From positions 1 through 64,000 of the forward strand of contig NZ_DASUCC010000028.1 in the NCBI RefSeq assembly GCF_035762905.1: a stretch of DNA of 64,000 nt. The letters run 5' to 3'. The position numbers and the translations under genes are program-made. How positions within the stretch are numbered: position 1 is the first letter of the stretch; every line of letters starts with the position of its first letter. Shown piece after piece: positions 49,073-59,738 of the stretch. The notes beneath the pieces are model-generated. The model worked only from the letters and a program-made list of their open reading frames with translations. It had not been told where the DNA came from and did not search any database. The stretch comes from DASYTH01 sp035762905. Lineage in GTDB: Bacteria > Actinomycetota > Actinomycetes > Mycobacteriales > Pseudonocardiaceae.

Positions 49073-50989
49073 CTATGCGGCTTGAACTCGGTGCGCGTCC
49101 ACCGCGCTGCGATACCAGTGCTCCAGGGTCAGCACGTGCCAGAGATGCTTGGACCGGTCCTGCGCTCCGGCGGCGTCCTCGTCGACCAGCCGCTGCAACG
49201 CCTCCTGCCGCAGGAACCCGGACCGGACCAGCAGTCCGTCGTTGACCACCTCACGGACCAGCGGGGCGAGGTCGCGGCTCATCCAGGCCCGCAGCGGCGC
49301 GCTGAACAGACCCTTGGGCCGGTACACGATCTCCTCGGGCAGGATGCCGAGCGCGGCCTGCTTCAGCGCGGCCTTTCCTTGCCGGCCAACGATCTTGCGG
49401 TTACCCGGGATCCGGAACGCGGCCTTGACCACCTCCACGTCCACGAACGGCACCCGAACCTCGGTGGAGGCGGCCATGCTGGACCGGTCGGTGTAGGCCA
49501 GGTTGAGGCCGGGCAGGAACAGCCGGGCGTCGGCAAGACACATCCGGTTGACGAAGTCGGACAGCGCGTTGTCGTGGTAGGTGTCGGCGTGCTCGGTGAG
49601 CACGTCGGTCACGGCCGGGGCCAGGTCGGGGTTGACCAGCGCGCGCAGCTCGTCCGCGTCGTACATGGTGTAGCTGCGCCGGAACGCGGTCTCCTCGGGC
49701 AGCCCGGCGAAGGACAGGAACCGCTTGGCGAACCGCACCGACCGGTAGCCGCGGCGCGCGCTGGCCACCGGCAAGCGGTCCACAATGGACTCGATCGGCC
49801 GGCGCACCAGACCCGGGATCCGCTGGTAGCGCAGGGCGATCAGGTTGGCCAGGTGCTTGCGGTAGCCGGCGAACAGCTCGTCGGCCCCCATCCCGGACAG
49901 CATCACCTTCACCCCGGCCTCCCGGGCCGCGGTGCAGATCAGGTAGGTGTTGATCGCCGCCGGGTCACCGATCGGCTCGTCCAGGTGATAGGTCATGCGC
50001 GGCAACAGGTCCAGCACGTTCGGCGCGATCTCGATCTCGTTGAGCCGGACCCCGAACTTCTCGGCCACGATCCGGGCGTAGCGCAGATCGTCCGGCATCG
50101 CCTCGAACTTCGCGTCCTCGGCCCGGAAACCGATGGTGTAGGCGGAGATTCCGGGCGACTGCTGCGCGGCGAGCGCGGTCAGGTAGCTGGAGTCCAGCCC
50201 GCCGGACAGGAACGTGGCCACCGGCACGTCGGAGAGCAGGTGCGCGCGCACCGAGTCCTCGACGATCGCGGCCAGATCGACCGGCTCGGTGGACGCGGCG
50301 CCCTCGGCGGCGACCTCGCGCAGCGACCAGTAGGTGCCGCGCTCGGTCCGGCCGTCCGGCCGGATCCGCAGCCAACTGCCCGGCGGCAGCTTCTCCGCCT
50401 CCCGGAAGGCGCACCGCTGGTCCGGAACCCAGTAGTAGAGCAGCGAGGCGATCAACGCGGTGTCGTCCACCCGCAGCTGCGGGCCGAGCGCACCGGCCAG
50501 CGCCTTGAGCTCGGAGGCGAACACCAGCCCGTCGCCCCGGCGGAGCAGGAACAGCGGCTTGATGCCGAGCTGGTCGCGGACCAGCACCAGCTCGCCGGTG
50601 CGCTCGTCGAACACGGCGAACGCGAACATGCCGCGCAACCGTGGCAGGCAGTCGGTTCCCCAGCGCCGCCACGCCTCCAGCAGCACCTCGGTGTCGGAGC
50701 TGCCGCGGAACCGCACACCGGCCGCGGCCAGCTCGGCGCGCAGTTGCGGGGCGTTGTAGAGCTCGCCGTTGTAGGTCAGGGCGAGCCCGTCGGAGACCAT
50801 GGGCTGGGCGCCGGTCTCCGACAGGTCGATGATGGACAGCCTGCGGTGTCCCAGGTGGACCTCACCGGCACCGGCCCGGTGCGTGTACCGGCCGGCGCCG
50901 TCCGGGCCGCGGTGCGCCAGGGTGTCGGTGAGCCGGTCGGTGAGCGGGCCGCCGTCCGGCCAGAGGTACGTGCCTGCGATGCCGCACAT
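49073..50989 (-). CDS. asnB: Glutamine-hydrolysing asparagine synthase-type amidotransferase
   Basis: A 638-residue two-domain amidotransferase. The nucleophile Cys2 is in MCGIAGTYLW and the class II glutaminase domain (LSIIDLSETGAQPM, LTYNGELYNAP) fills the first 200 residues. The PPi loop SGGLDSS near residue 261 and GMGADELFAGYRKHL mark the synthetase domain. In polysaccharide loci such enzymes (as with WbpS in Pseudomonas aeruginosa) amidate uronic acids. Here the UDP-glucose/GDP-mannose dehydrogenase in the same operon could supply the uronate. It could also be a normal asparagine synthetase. Confidence 0.93.
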   Translation of the reverse strand: MCGIAGTYLWPDGGPLTDRLTDTLAHRGPDGAGRYTHRAGAGEVHLGHRRLSIIDLSETGAQPMVSDGLALTYNGELYNAPQLRAELAAAGVRFRGSSDTEVLLEAWRRWGTDCLPRLRGMFAFAVFDERTGELVLVRDQLGIKPLFLLRRGDGLVFASELKALAGALGPQLRVDDTALIASLLYYWVPDQRCAFREAEKLPPGSWLRIRPDGRTERGTYWSLREVAAEGAASTEPVDLAAIVEDSVRAHLLSDVPVATFLSGGLDSSYLTALAAQQSPGISAYTIGFRAEDAKFEAMPDDLRYARIVAEKFGVRLNEIEIAPNVLDLLPRMTYHLDEPIGDPAAINTYLICTAAREAGVKVMLSGMGADELFAGYRKHLANLIALRYQRIPGLVRRPIESIVDRLPVASARRGYRSVRFAKRFLSFAGLPEETAFRRSYTMYDADELRALVNPDLAPAVTDVLTEHADTYHDNALSDFVNRMCLADARLFLPGLNLAYTDRSSMAASTEVRVPFVDVEVVKAAFRIPGNRKIVGRQGKAALKQAALGILPEEIVYRPKGLFSAPLRAWMSRDLAPLVREVVNDGLLVRSGFLRQEALQRLVDEDAAGAQDRSKHLWHVLTLEHWYRSAVDAHRVQAA

Positions 50990-51005
50990 GGGTTTCCGGT
51001 CCTCC

Positions 51006-52556
51006 TCAGCGTTCCGTGCCCGCGGGCCGGACCGGCGCGACCGGGGTGAACCGTTCGGTCGGCAGGTCGGCGGTGGTCTTGGGGGTGGCCTTTCGGGTGC
51101 TCCCGTGGCCGTTCGCGCTGACCGCGGGTGCCGCGGCGGTCCGGCCGCGCAGCGCCGTGTGCAGGCCGTCCCAGAGGGTGCCGTCGGAGCGGTCCTTCCG
51201 GTCGGCGTCGATCAGCACCACACCGATCACCGGGACGCGCAGGTCGGCGAGCTGCCGGGCGACGGTGTGCAGCCACAGGGTGCTGGCGTGCCCGGCGCGG
51301 ACCACCAGCACGGTCTCGGCGCCGAGCGCGCCCACGTCGGTCCACGGGGTGCCCGGCGCGACCGAGCCGAGCCCGAGGTGGTGCTCCCGCGGCCAGGCCG
51401 GCAGCGGCAGCGCGGTGCCGTCCAGGATCCGGATCTCGTTCTCCGTCTCCGGGGTGAGCGCGGCCAGGTCCTGCCCGGGCAGGTCGTTGACGATCACCAC
51501 CGGACCGTCGTCGGCGAGTACGCCGGCCATCTCCATGGTCAGCGCGGCCGCGGTACCCGGGCAGCCCAGCTCGAGCACCGAGACCATCCGGGTCTCCCCG
51601 CGCACGGCCCGGGCCAGGGTGGCGGCCACCCGCTTGCGCTCGGCCACCGCCTTCGAGCGGCGCCACAGCCGGGCCGGTCCGCGGTGCGGGGCCGGCAGTT
51701 GGGCGATGACCGACGCGCCGAGGTGGGCGGCGACCTCGCGGCGCAGCACCGGTCGGTCCCGCACCACGCCGCTGACCGCGGCGAAGGTGAGCCCGAAGGC
51801 CAGCCCGATCAGCAGGCCGCCGCCGGCGTTGAGCGCCAGGGTCATCTTGAACGACGCCGGCACCGGGTGCGGGGCGTCCACGATCCGGGTGCCGGCCGTG
51901 ATCCGCGGCAGGTTGCTGCCGGTCTCCTTGGCCCGCTGGGTGAGGTCGGAGATCTGGCCGGCCAGGTCGGAGCGGCGGGCGAAGAGCTCCTCGAGCTTGC
52001 TGTTGCTCTGGTTGCCGGTGGTGGGCGTGCCGGCGATGTTCCGGTCCACCTCGGCCAACTCGGCCTCGGCCTGGGCGCGGCGCTCGTCCAGCGCCGTGGT
52101 CTCGGCGTCGACGGCCTCCCGGATCCGGGCCAGATGGTCGGCGATGAACACCTCGGACAGCGCCTGGGCCCGGCGCACCGCCTCGTCCTCGGTGCTGGCG
52201 CCGACGGTGAGCTGGATGATGTTGTTGGTCAGCCCGACACTCTCGTACCGGGTGAGGAACTCCTCCGGGCGCTCGCCGGTGACGCCGAGCTTGTCCAGGG
52301 TGGCCTTGGCGATCCGGGTGGTCTGCAGCACCGCGACGTCGGTCTTGACCAGGCTGCCGCTGTCCGACGCCTGGTCTCCCTCGTGCACGACGAGCAGCAG
52401 CGCGACCGCGGTCGGCTTGGGCGGCAACAGGATGGCCAGCGCGATCCCGGCGATCATGGCGACCAGGCCGAAGGACAGCCAGAGCCGGCGGCGCCTGCGG
52501 ATCGCGGTCCCCAGGCGCTGCAGGTCGAGCAGCGGCTCAGCGTTGGGCCCGGTCAT
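51006..52556 (-). CDS. Wzz/chain-length-like polysaccharide co-polymerase
   Basis: A 516-residue membrane protein with TM1 at about 27-45, an extracytoplasmic helical domain (about 50-240), TM2 at about 248-270 and a cytoplasmic domain of about 240 residues. The cytoplasmic domain resembles BY-kinase or CapC-like Rossmann domains (MVSVLELGCPGTAAALTMEM, VVIVNDLPGQD) but has no Walker A lysine, so it is probably inactive as a kinase. It likely controls polymer length with Wzy. A hairpin overlaps its ribosome-binding site and start. The C-terminal 50 residues are low-complexity. Confidence 0.86.
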   Translation of the reverse strand: MTGPNAEPLLDLQRLGTAIRRRRRLWLSFGLVAMIAGIALAILLPPKPTAVALLLVVHEGDQASDSGSLVKTDVAVLQTTRIAKATLDKLGVTGERPEEFLTRYESVGLTNNIIQLTVGASTEDEAVRRAQALSEVFIADHLARIREAVDAETTALDERRAQAEAELAEVDRNIAGTPTTGNQSNSKLEELFARRSDLAGQISDLTQRAKETGSNLPRITAGTRIVDAPHPVPASFKMTLALNAGGGLLIGLAFGLTFAAVSGVVRDRPVLRREVAAHLGASVIAQLPAPHRGPARLWRRSKAVAERKRVAATLARAVRGETRMVSVLELGCPGTAAALTMEMAGVLADDGPVVIVNDLPGQDLAALTPETENEIRILDGTALPLPAWPREHHLGLGSVAPGTPWTDVGALGAETVLVVRAGHASTLWLHTVARQLADLRVPVIGVVLIDADRKDRSDGTLWDGLHTALRGRTAAAPAVSANGHGSTRKATPKTTADLPTERFTPVAPVRPAGTER

Positions 52557-52585
52557 GCCAGCACCTCGCTAGCTCGGTGCTGGCA
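52556..52585 (-). promoter_or_regulatory. Hairpin enclosing the ribosome-binding site of the Wzz-like gene
   Basis: A perfect 10-bp inverted repeat, TGCCAGCACC (52556-52565) and GGTGCTGGCA (52576-52585), with a 10-base loop. On the mRNA (minus strand) the sequence runs GCGAGGTGCTGGC then ATG, so the GAGG site lies at the loop/stem edge and the 3' arm ends at the A of the start codon. It could restrain translation of this gene in the transcript, or act as an attenuator. Confidence 0.55.
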
Positions 52586-52647
52586 AGCCCCGTCGCCTCG
52601 CAGGCTGGGCGCCGGTGCTGTGTTCATCGATTCGCTCGCAAGCTCGC

Positions 52648-53967
52648 TCATGACTGCCCCGCCAGCACGGGCTCGTGGTCCGGGCGGTGCGGCGCGTCGC
52701 CGCCGGTGAGCAGGATCCGCTGGGCGAGCAGCACGCCGGCGATCTCCTGGCCGGCCTCGGTGCACGCCTCGGTGATGCCGACCAGCTCCCATGCGGTACG
52801 GGTGCCGGTGGTGACCAGGACGACCAGGCGGTCGCCGGTCGGGTCGGGCACGGTCGGGCGGAGCAGGGTGACCGCAGCGACCCGGACCCGGTTCGGGTCG
52901 GCGGCGGCCAACCGGTCGGCGGCCCGCCGGGCGGCGCGGTCGTCCGCGGCGACCAGCAGCAGCAGCCGGGATCCCGGGCCGGTGGTCTCGCGCACCCGGG
53001 CCAGCACCCGCCGGTCGCGCAGGTCCAGGTCGTCCTCGGCGGAGGCGGGTAACCGGGGCAGGTCCAGCGGCCGGCCGTGGTGGGTGAGCCAGCGCAGCGG
53101 TGCCGGGCCAGAGCCGTCGTCGGTGCCGTCCTCCGGCACGTCCAGGTGGCCGAGCGCGGGCGCGCCCAGCGCGGCGGCGATCTCGTTCTCGCCGCGCAGC
53201 CGGCGGTCGGCCCGGCCGGCGACCAGGTACCCGAACAGCCCGACCAGGAGGAACGCCACCGCGCCGCCCACGCTGAGCTGGACAAGGGTCGGCGCGGCCG
53301 GGCTGGTCGGCCGGTTCGCCGAGCCCATCACCACGACGCCGCCGCGGGAGGCGCCCGCGCCGACACCGTCCAGCGCCTTGACCGCCTCGTTGAGCGTGCC
53401 GCGCAGCGACTCGAGCTCGGTCTGCAGCTTGACGGTGTCCCCGGAGCCGCCCTGGCGGAGCGTCCCGTGCAGCTCGGTGATCTTGTTGTTGGTCTGCTCC
53501 ACGTCCTGCCGCAACTGTTCCCGCTTCTCCTGCTGCACCTGGGTGGACGCGCCGTCGGTGCTGACCGCGAGCTGCAGGTAGTAGGCCACGTACTCCTGGG
53601 CCACCCGGTCGGCGATCTCCACCGCCCGCTCCGGGGTCGGGTCGGTGGCCACGATGTCGATCACGTTGCCGTCCACGACCTCGGCGCTGACCGCGTCGCG
53701 CAGGTCGGCCGCGGTCACCCCGCCGAGGGTGCGGGCGGCCCGGTCCAGCACCACCGTGCTCACCGCGATCTGGGTCTCGGTCACCAGTTCGTCCGGCGTG
53801 CGCGGGCCCTGCAGCAGGATGCTGGTCGAGGTCCGGTACCCGGGCGAGAGCACGAACGAGGCACCGGCGCCCGCGAGCGCGCCCACGATCGCGATGACGG
53901 CGAGTAGCCGCCAGCGTCCGCGGACGATCTGCCCGATCGTGGACAGGCGCACGGTGTCGTCGGTCAA
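52648..53967 (-). CDS. Wzz-like polysaccharide chain-length protein
   Basis: A 439-residue protein with the same plan as the next gene: TM1 about 20-42, a helical coiled-coil extracytoplasmic domain (STQVQQEKREQLRQDVEQTNN), TM2 about 230-250 and a cytoplasmic domain of about 185 residues lacking Walker motifs. The PGYRTSTSILLQGPRTPDEL segment matches the Wzz N-terminal domain. The start is TTG 53967 with GAGGGAGA seven bases upstream. Two such proteins side by side may form a hetero-oligomer. The stop is about 90 bases before the second gene's start. Confidence 0.85.
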   Translation of the reverse strand: MTDDTVRLSTIGQIVRGRWRLLAVIAIVGALAGAGASFVLSPGYRTSTSILLQGPRTPDELVTETQIAVSTVVLDRAARTLGGVTAADLRDAVSAEVVDGNVIDIVATDPTPERAVEIADRVAQEYVAYYLQLAVSTDGASTQVQQEKREQLRQDVEQTNNKITELHGTLRQGGSGDTVKLQTELESLRGTLNEAVKALDGVGAGASRGGVVVMGSANRPTSPAAPTLVQLSVGGAVAFLLVGLFGYLVAGRADRRLRGENEIAAALGAPALGHLDVPEDGTDDGSGPAPLRWLTHHGRPLDLPRLPASAEDDLDLRDRRVLARVRETTGPGSRLLLLVAADDRAARRAADRLAAADPNRVRVAAVTLLRPTVPDPTGDRLVVLVTTGTRTAWELVGITEACTEAGQEIAGVLLAQRILLTGGDAPHRPDHEPVLAGQS

Positions 53968-54109
53968 TGAAGTCTCCCTCGATCCCTTTCAGTGCAGGTC
54001 GCGGCGGTGCCAGGGTGGGTTACAGATTGGCGGGAGAAATGTGGAAATGCGGGTTTTCTCACGTGAATTGCACCCACAAGGGTGGGCTTTCGATTACCGA
54101 TGGTGACTA

Positions 54110-55292
54110 TCACGGTCTGGCGGCCGCGTACGCGGCGAGCAGGGCCTTGGCCGAGTTCGCCCAGGAGAGCGGGCCGCTGACCCGCTCCTGGCCGATCCGG
54201 CCCATCCGGGCGCGCTCCTCGGGGTCGTCCAGCAGCCGGGCGATCAGCTTGGCGAACTCCAGCTCGTCGTTGGCCGGGGCGTACACCGCGGCCGCGCCGG
54301 CCGAGACCCGGGCCTCGCGCAGGTCGAACGAGACGATCGGCCGGCCCATCGCCATGTACTCGAGGATCTTGTTCATGGTGGACACGTCGTTGAGCGGGTT
54401 CATCGGGTCCGGGGCCAGGCACACGTCCGCGGTGGACAGGTAGCGCACCAGGTCCTCGTCCGGGATGCGGCCGGTGAACTCCACCCGGTCGGCAAGGCCG
54501 AGGCGCTGCGAGAGCGCCACCATGTCGTCGAAGGTGTCGCCGGCACCGACGAACACCGCGTGCCAGTCGGTCCGGTCCAGCTCGTCGCGCAGCTTGGCGA
54601 TCGCCCGCAGGGCGTAGTCGACCCCGTCCTGCGGCCCCATCACGCCCAGATAGCACAGCAGGTGCGGCTTGCCGCGCTTGAGCTCCGGCTCGGCCGGGAC
54701 GGCCCGGAACCGGTCCACCGCGGGCGCGCTGCGCACCGTGAACACCCGCTCCGGGGCCACCCCGCCGCGGCTGATCGCCACCTCGCGGTAGCTCTCGTTG
54801 GTGGAGATCACCACGTCCGCGGCCTTGTAGGTGGCCCGCTCCAGCCGGCACACCGCGCGGTAGAGGAAGTCCTCGCCCCGGTCGAACCGGGACAGGTACA
54901 GCTCGGGCACCAGGTCGTGCTGGTCGAACACGAACGCCGCACCCTGCCGCTTGAGCCGCTTGGCCACCAGGTACAGCAGGTCCGGCGGGTTGCACGCATG
55001 GACAGTGTCGATCTTGCCGAACCGCCGCGTTATCTCCCGGGCCAGCCGCCAGGTGTGCCACAGCGCCGAGCCGTACTCCTTGAGGTAGCCGGCCGGGCCG
55101 CCGGTGGCGGCGCGCAGCGGGTAGCGGTGGATCCGCACCCCGTCGATCTCCACCTCGGCCTCGGTGTCCCGCTTGGTCCCCTGTGGACAGATCACGTGCA
55201 CCTGCCAGCCGGCGTCGCGGAGCGTCGTGCACTCCTGCCACACCCGCCGGTCGAACGGCACCGAGAGGTTCTCGACGAGGATCAGCGCGCGC

Positions 55293-55312
<20 letters not shown>
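54110..55312 (-). CDS. Glycosyltransferase family 4 (GT-B)
   Basis: A 400-residue glycosyltransferase. The N-terminal domain shows ALILVENLSVPFDRRVWQE and HACNPPDLLYLVAKRL. The donor domain has LCYLGVMGPQDGVDYALRAI, HAVFVGAGD, CLAPDPMNPLNDVSTMNKI and EYMAMGRPIVSFD, typical of the WbuB/WcaL-like GT4. It adds a sugar, perhaps early in the repeat unit. It starts within the last 20 bases of the dehydrogenase gene. Its stop is followed by about 140 bases before the Wzz-like gene. Confidence 0.93.
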
Positions 55313-56609
<1,297 letters not shown>

Positions 56610-56698
56610 CCTGACGAGGCCTCCCACGCACGCGCATATCCCCCTGCCGTGGGAGGGTCGAAGAGGATCGACGGATCGTTACCGGGACATGTCGCCCG

Positions 56699-57535
56699 TC
56701 ACTTAGGTATTTCCGTGAAATCCACGTGAACAAGCGCCTGGTCATCGTGGGGTTTGGGGCGTGGCCAGCGGATTCCGTGCGGGTCCGTGCGCTCGGCCGC
56801 ACGGACCATTTCAAGCACACTGAGTAGTCCTTTGTCGACTGAATGGCGGAGCACGGCCGGCCAGTCGGGGAAAATGCCGTAGTCGTCGACGGCACAGGAC
56901 ACGCCGTCGGTGGTCATCAGCACCTCCCGCACCGCCGAGCGCGGCCAGCGCGCGGTGCGGGCCCGGTGCCCGGCCCTCGGGTCGGCCTCGGCGATCCAGA
57001 AGCCGCCCTCCCGGTTGCGCAGCCGGTCCATCGCCGCGCCGCCGGCACGCAGCGCCCGCAGGTGCCCGGCGCCGTAGCCGGTCCCGGAGCGCAACCGGTC
57101 CCGGTAACCGCCGCCGCGCCGGGGCACGGCGGCCAGCCGGTCGTCGGCCAGCACCCGGGGCCCGTCCGGGCCGAACGCGACCACCGGGCTGTCGCCGAGG
57201 ACCAGCGCGTCCACCCGGTCGGCGGTCCAGCGCAGCAGCGCCACTGTGCTGGACGGCGAGTGGCCCGGGGTCAGCCCGGCCGCGGCGGCCAGCGTCCCGA
57301 TCGCGCCGGCCAGCAGGTCGGGCAGGGCGGCGTCCGGGTGCGCGGCCAGCTCCTCGGCAAGCTGCCCGGCCAGCCGGTGCGCGTACCAGCCGCCGCTGGG
57401 CAGCTCCGGTCGCAGCGAGGTGGCCCCGTCCAGCACGATCACCGCGTCCGGTCGGACCAGCACCACGTCCTCGCTCGGCCGTGGCGCCCCGTCCAGCCCG
57501 ACGCCCGCCTGCTCGGCGACGGTGATCCGGGGCAC
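56699..57535 (-). CDS. PP2C-like serine/threonine phosphatase
   Basis: A 278-residue metal-dependent phosphatase-like protein. Metal-site motifs are LDGAT near residue 35, SSTVALLRW, LVLGDSPVVAF, MTTDGVSCAV and the closing KPHDDQAL with paired Asp. The fold is that of PP2C with some short loops. Substrate unknown. It precedes the dehydrogenase gene by about 90 bases on the same strand, so it might be cotranscribed with the polysaccharide arm or be independent. The GTG start is 10 bases downstream of the YczE-family gene stop. Confidence 0.82.
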   Translation of the reverse strand: MPRITVAEQAGVGLDGAPRPSEDVVLVRPDAVIVLDGATSLRPELPSGGWYAHRLAGQLAEELAAHPDAALPDLLAGAIGTLAAAAGLTPGHSPSSTVALLRWTADRVDALVLGDSPVVAFGPDGPRVLADDRLAAVPRRGGGYRDRLRSGTGYGAGHLRALRAGGAAMDRLRNREGGFWIAEADPRAGHRARTARWPRSAVREVLMTTDGVSCAVDDYGIFPDWPAVLRHSVDKGLLSVLEMVRAAERTDPHGIRWPRPKPHDDQALVHVDFTEIPK

Positions 57536-57545
57536 CCGGCGATTC

Positions 57546-58163
57546 TTACCGGCGCCAGGCCACCAGGGGAAGGAACGCCTGGGTGAGCGGCCCGATGGAC
57601 AGCGCGTACAGCACGGTGCCCGGGCCGACCGTGCCGCCGAGCAGCCACCCGGTTGCCAGCACGATGACCTCGATGGCGGTGCGCACCAGCCGGACCGAGG
57701 CCCCGGTGCGGGCGTGGATGCCGGTCATCAGGCCGTCCCGCGGTCCGGGTCCGAGCCGGGCGCCGATGTAGACCGCGGTGGCCAGACCGTTGAGCACCAC
57801 CCCGGCGACCAGGAACCCGATCCGCACGGCCAGCGCGTCCGGGGTGGGCAGCACCGCGAGCGTGGCGTCCACCGCGACGGCGATCAGCAGGATGTTGGCC
57901 ACCGTGCCCAGCCCCGGGCGCTGGCGCAGCGGCAGCCAGCACAGCAGCACCAGCGCGCCGGTGATCGCGGTGATCGTGCCGAAGCTCAGCCCGGTCCGCT
58001 TGCTCAGCGCGTCGTGCAGCACGTCCCACGGGTCCAGGCCGAGCACCGACCGGATCTGCAGCGCCATGCTGGCTCCGTACAGCGCCAGGCCGGCGATCAG
58101 CTGGGGCACGCGCCGGCCGGCGCTCTCCCGGACTGGAACCGGATGCAAGTCCAATGACGCCAT
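57546..58163 (-). CDS. YczE/YitT-family membrane protein
   Basis: A 205-residue protein with five or six TM segments and the family features LALYGASMALQIRSVLGLDPWDVL and the TGIHARTG, GLMTG and ARLGPGPRDG loops. ATG 58163 (MASLDL) is chosen; an ATG four codons earlier is possible. It is divergent from a MocR-type regulator, a gene pair known as yczR-yczE in bacteria, and is thought to be a transporter for a vitamin B6-related or similar compound. The function is not established. Confidence 0.88.
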   Translation of the reverse strand: MASLDLHPVPVRESAGRRVPQLIAGLALYGASMALQIRSVLGLDPWDVLHDALSKRTGLSFGTITAITGALVLLCWLPLRQRPGLGTVANILLIAVAVDATLAVLPTPDALAVRIGFLVAGVVLNGLATAVYIGARLGPGPRDGLMTGIHARTGASVRLVRTAIEVIVLATGWLLGGTVGPGTVLYALSIGPLTQAFLPLVAWRR

Positions 58164-58203
58164 GTTCCGCATCATCTGTCAGCTACGGCTTCCTCATCAA
58201 TGA

Positions 58204-58221
58204 CCAATTTGAAACAATTGG
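58204..58221. promoter_or_regulatory. Candidate operator for the MocR-type regulator
   Basis: CCAATT-N6-AATTGG is a perfect inverted repeat in the short gap between the divergent yczE and mocR-type genes. It stands out in GC-rich surroundings and ends only four bases before the regulator's ATG. It is a likely binding site for autoregulation and control of the membrane protein. Confidence 0.6.
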
Positions 58222-58225
58222 CCTC

Positions 58226-59665
58226 ATGCACGTCTCGACTTCCCGGCTGGCCCAGCTGCTCGGCACCTGGCGCCGGCACGGCTCGCGGCGCGGTGCGGCC
58301 GACCTCGCCGCCGGGATCCGGATGCTGGTGCTGGACGGGCGGCTGCCGGCCGGCACCGCCCTGCCGGCCGAACGCGAGGTGGCCGCCGCGCTGGCGGTGA
58401 GCCGCACCATGGTGGCCGCGGCCTGGGAGCAGTTGCGCGCCGAGGGCCTGGTGGTCAGCCGGCGCGGCGCCGGCTCGTGGACCGCCCTGCCGGCCGGCGC
58501 GGCCACCGGCTCGCCGGCCGACCCGTTCGACCGCCGCGACATGATCGACTTTGCCCGGGCGGCGCCCGGCGCGGTGCCCGGCATCGCCGCGGCGGTGGCC
58601 GCCGCCACGCCGCTGCTGGCCGCCAAGCTCGGCGGGACCGGCTACTACGAGCAGGGCCTGCCGGAGCTGCGCGAGCGGGTCGCCGCCCGCTACACCGCCC
58701 GCGGCCTGCCCACCACCGCGGCCCAGGTGCTGATCACCAACGGCTCGCACCACGCGCTGGCCATGGCGCTGCGCACGCTGGCCGGGCCGGGCGACCGGGT
58801 GCTGATCGAGCAACCGACCTACCCGAACGCGATCGACGGGATCCGGGCCGCGCTCGCGCTGCCGGTGCCGGTGCCGATGACCGAGGACGGCTGGGACGCC
58901 GCCGCCATCGAGGTGGCGCTGCGCCAGGCCGCGCCCCGGCTGGCCTACCTGGTCGTGGACTTCCAGAACCCCACCGGGTTCCGGCTGGACGCGGACGGCC
59001 GGGCCCGGTTGGGCGATGCGTTGCGCCGGGCCCGGACCCCGGCGGTGATCGACGAGACGCTGGTGGAGATCGACCTGGACGGCGACCCGCTGGCCGGGCC
59101 GCCGCCGTTCGCCGCGTTCGCTCCGGAGTGGACGATCGCGGCCGGCTCGGCCAGCAAGTCGCACTGGGGTGGCCTGCGACTGGGCTGGGTCCGGGCTCCG
59201 GCCGAGCTGGTCGGGCGGCTGTTCGCCGCCCGGCGCGGGCTCGATCTCGGTTCGCCGGTGTTCGAGCAGCTGGTGCTGGCCGAGCTGCTGGTCGACCCCG
59301 ACCCCGCGCTGCGCGAGCGCCGGGCCGAGCTGGCCGCCCGCCGGGACCGGCTGGTCGATCTGTTGCGTGTGCACTGTCCACAGTTGACGTTCCGGATCCC
59401 GGCCGGCGGGCTGTCGCTGTGGTGCCGGCTGCCCGCCCCGGTGGGCACCCGGATCGCGGTGACCGCCCAGAACTTCGGGGTCTGGGTGGTGCCGTCGTCC
59501 CGGTTCGCCGCGGCCGGCGGGCTGGAGGGTTGGCTGCGGCTGCCGTTCACCCAGCCGGCCGAGGTGCTCGACGAGGGGGTGCGCCGGCTGGCCGGCGTGG
59601 TCGCCGCGGTGCTCGATGCCGGGGTGTCCACGATGGACGGTGGCGGGGCGCCCGGCCCGGTGTAG
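58226..59665 (+). CDS. MocR-family (GntR HTH plus aminotransferase) regulator, YczR-like
   Basis: A 479-residue protein with an N-terminal GntR-type winged helix (LPAEREVAAALAVSRTMVAAAW) and a C-terminal class I aminotransferase-like domain. PLP would bind at the Lys of AGSASKSHWGGLRLGW. The regulator is divergent from the YczE-family gene, and an inverted repeat sits between them. ATG 58226 has no ribosome-binding site: the operator-like repeat abuts it, so the transcript may be leaderless. The frame is open to 58154. It is followed by a strong hairpin terminator. Confidence 0.92.
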   Translation: MHVSTSRLAQLLGTWRRHGSRRGAADLAAGIRMLVLDGRLPAGTALPAEREVAAALAVSRTMVAAAWEQLRAEGLVVSRRGAGSWTALPAGAATGSPADPFDRRDMIDFARAAPGAVPGIAAAVAAATPLLAAKLGGTGYYEQGLPELRERVAARYTARGLPTTAAQVLITNGSHHALAMALRTLAGPGDRVLIEQPTYPNAIDGIRAALALPVPVPMTEDGWDAAAIEVALRQAAPRLAYLVVDFQNPTGFRLDADGRARLGDALRRARTPAVIDETLVEIDLDGDPLAGPPPFAAFAPEWTIAAGSASKSHWGGLRLGWVRAPAELVGRLFAARRGLDLGSPVFEQLVLAELLVDPDPALRERRAELAARRDRLVDLLRVHCPQLTFRIPAGGLSLWCRLPAPVGTRIAVTAQNFGVWVVPSSRFAAAGGLEGWLRLPFTQPAEVLDEGVRRLAGVVAAVLDAGVSTMDGGGAPGPV

Positions 59666-59674
59666 CCGGAGCGC

Positions 59675-59712
59675 GCGGTGTGCCGGATGGCCCAGACCAT
59701 CCGGCACACCGC
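59675..59712 (+). terminator. Very strong hairpin terminator after the MocR-type gene
   Basis: A 16-bp perfect stem, GCGGTGTGCCGGATGG (59675-59690) and its complement (59697-59712), with a 6-base loop. It starts 10 bases after the stop codon and lacks a long T tract. Confidence 0.9.
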
Positions 59713-59738
59713 TTACCCTCGGCGGTCGCCCGACCCTT

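Noticed and set aside
47312..51049. Very long open frame (1245 codons) antisense to the fusion dehydrogenase and asnB
   Set aside because: It lies opposite two genes with clear family motifs, has a low-complexity composition and crosses gene borders; long antisense frames are expected at this GC content.
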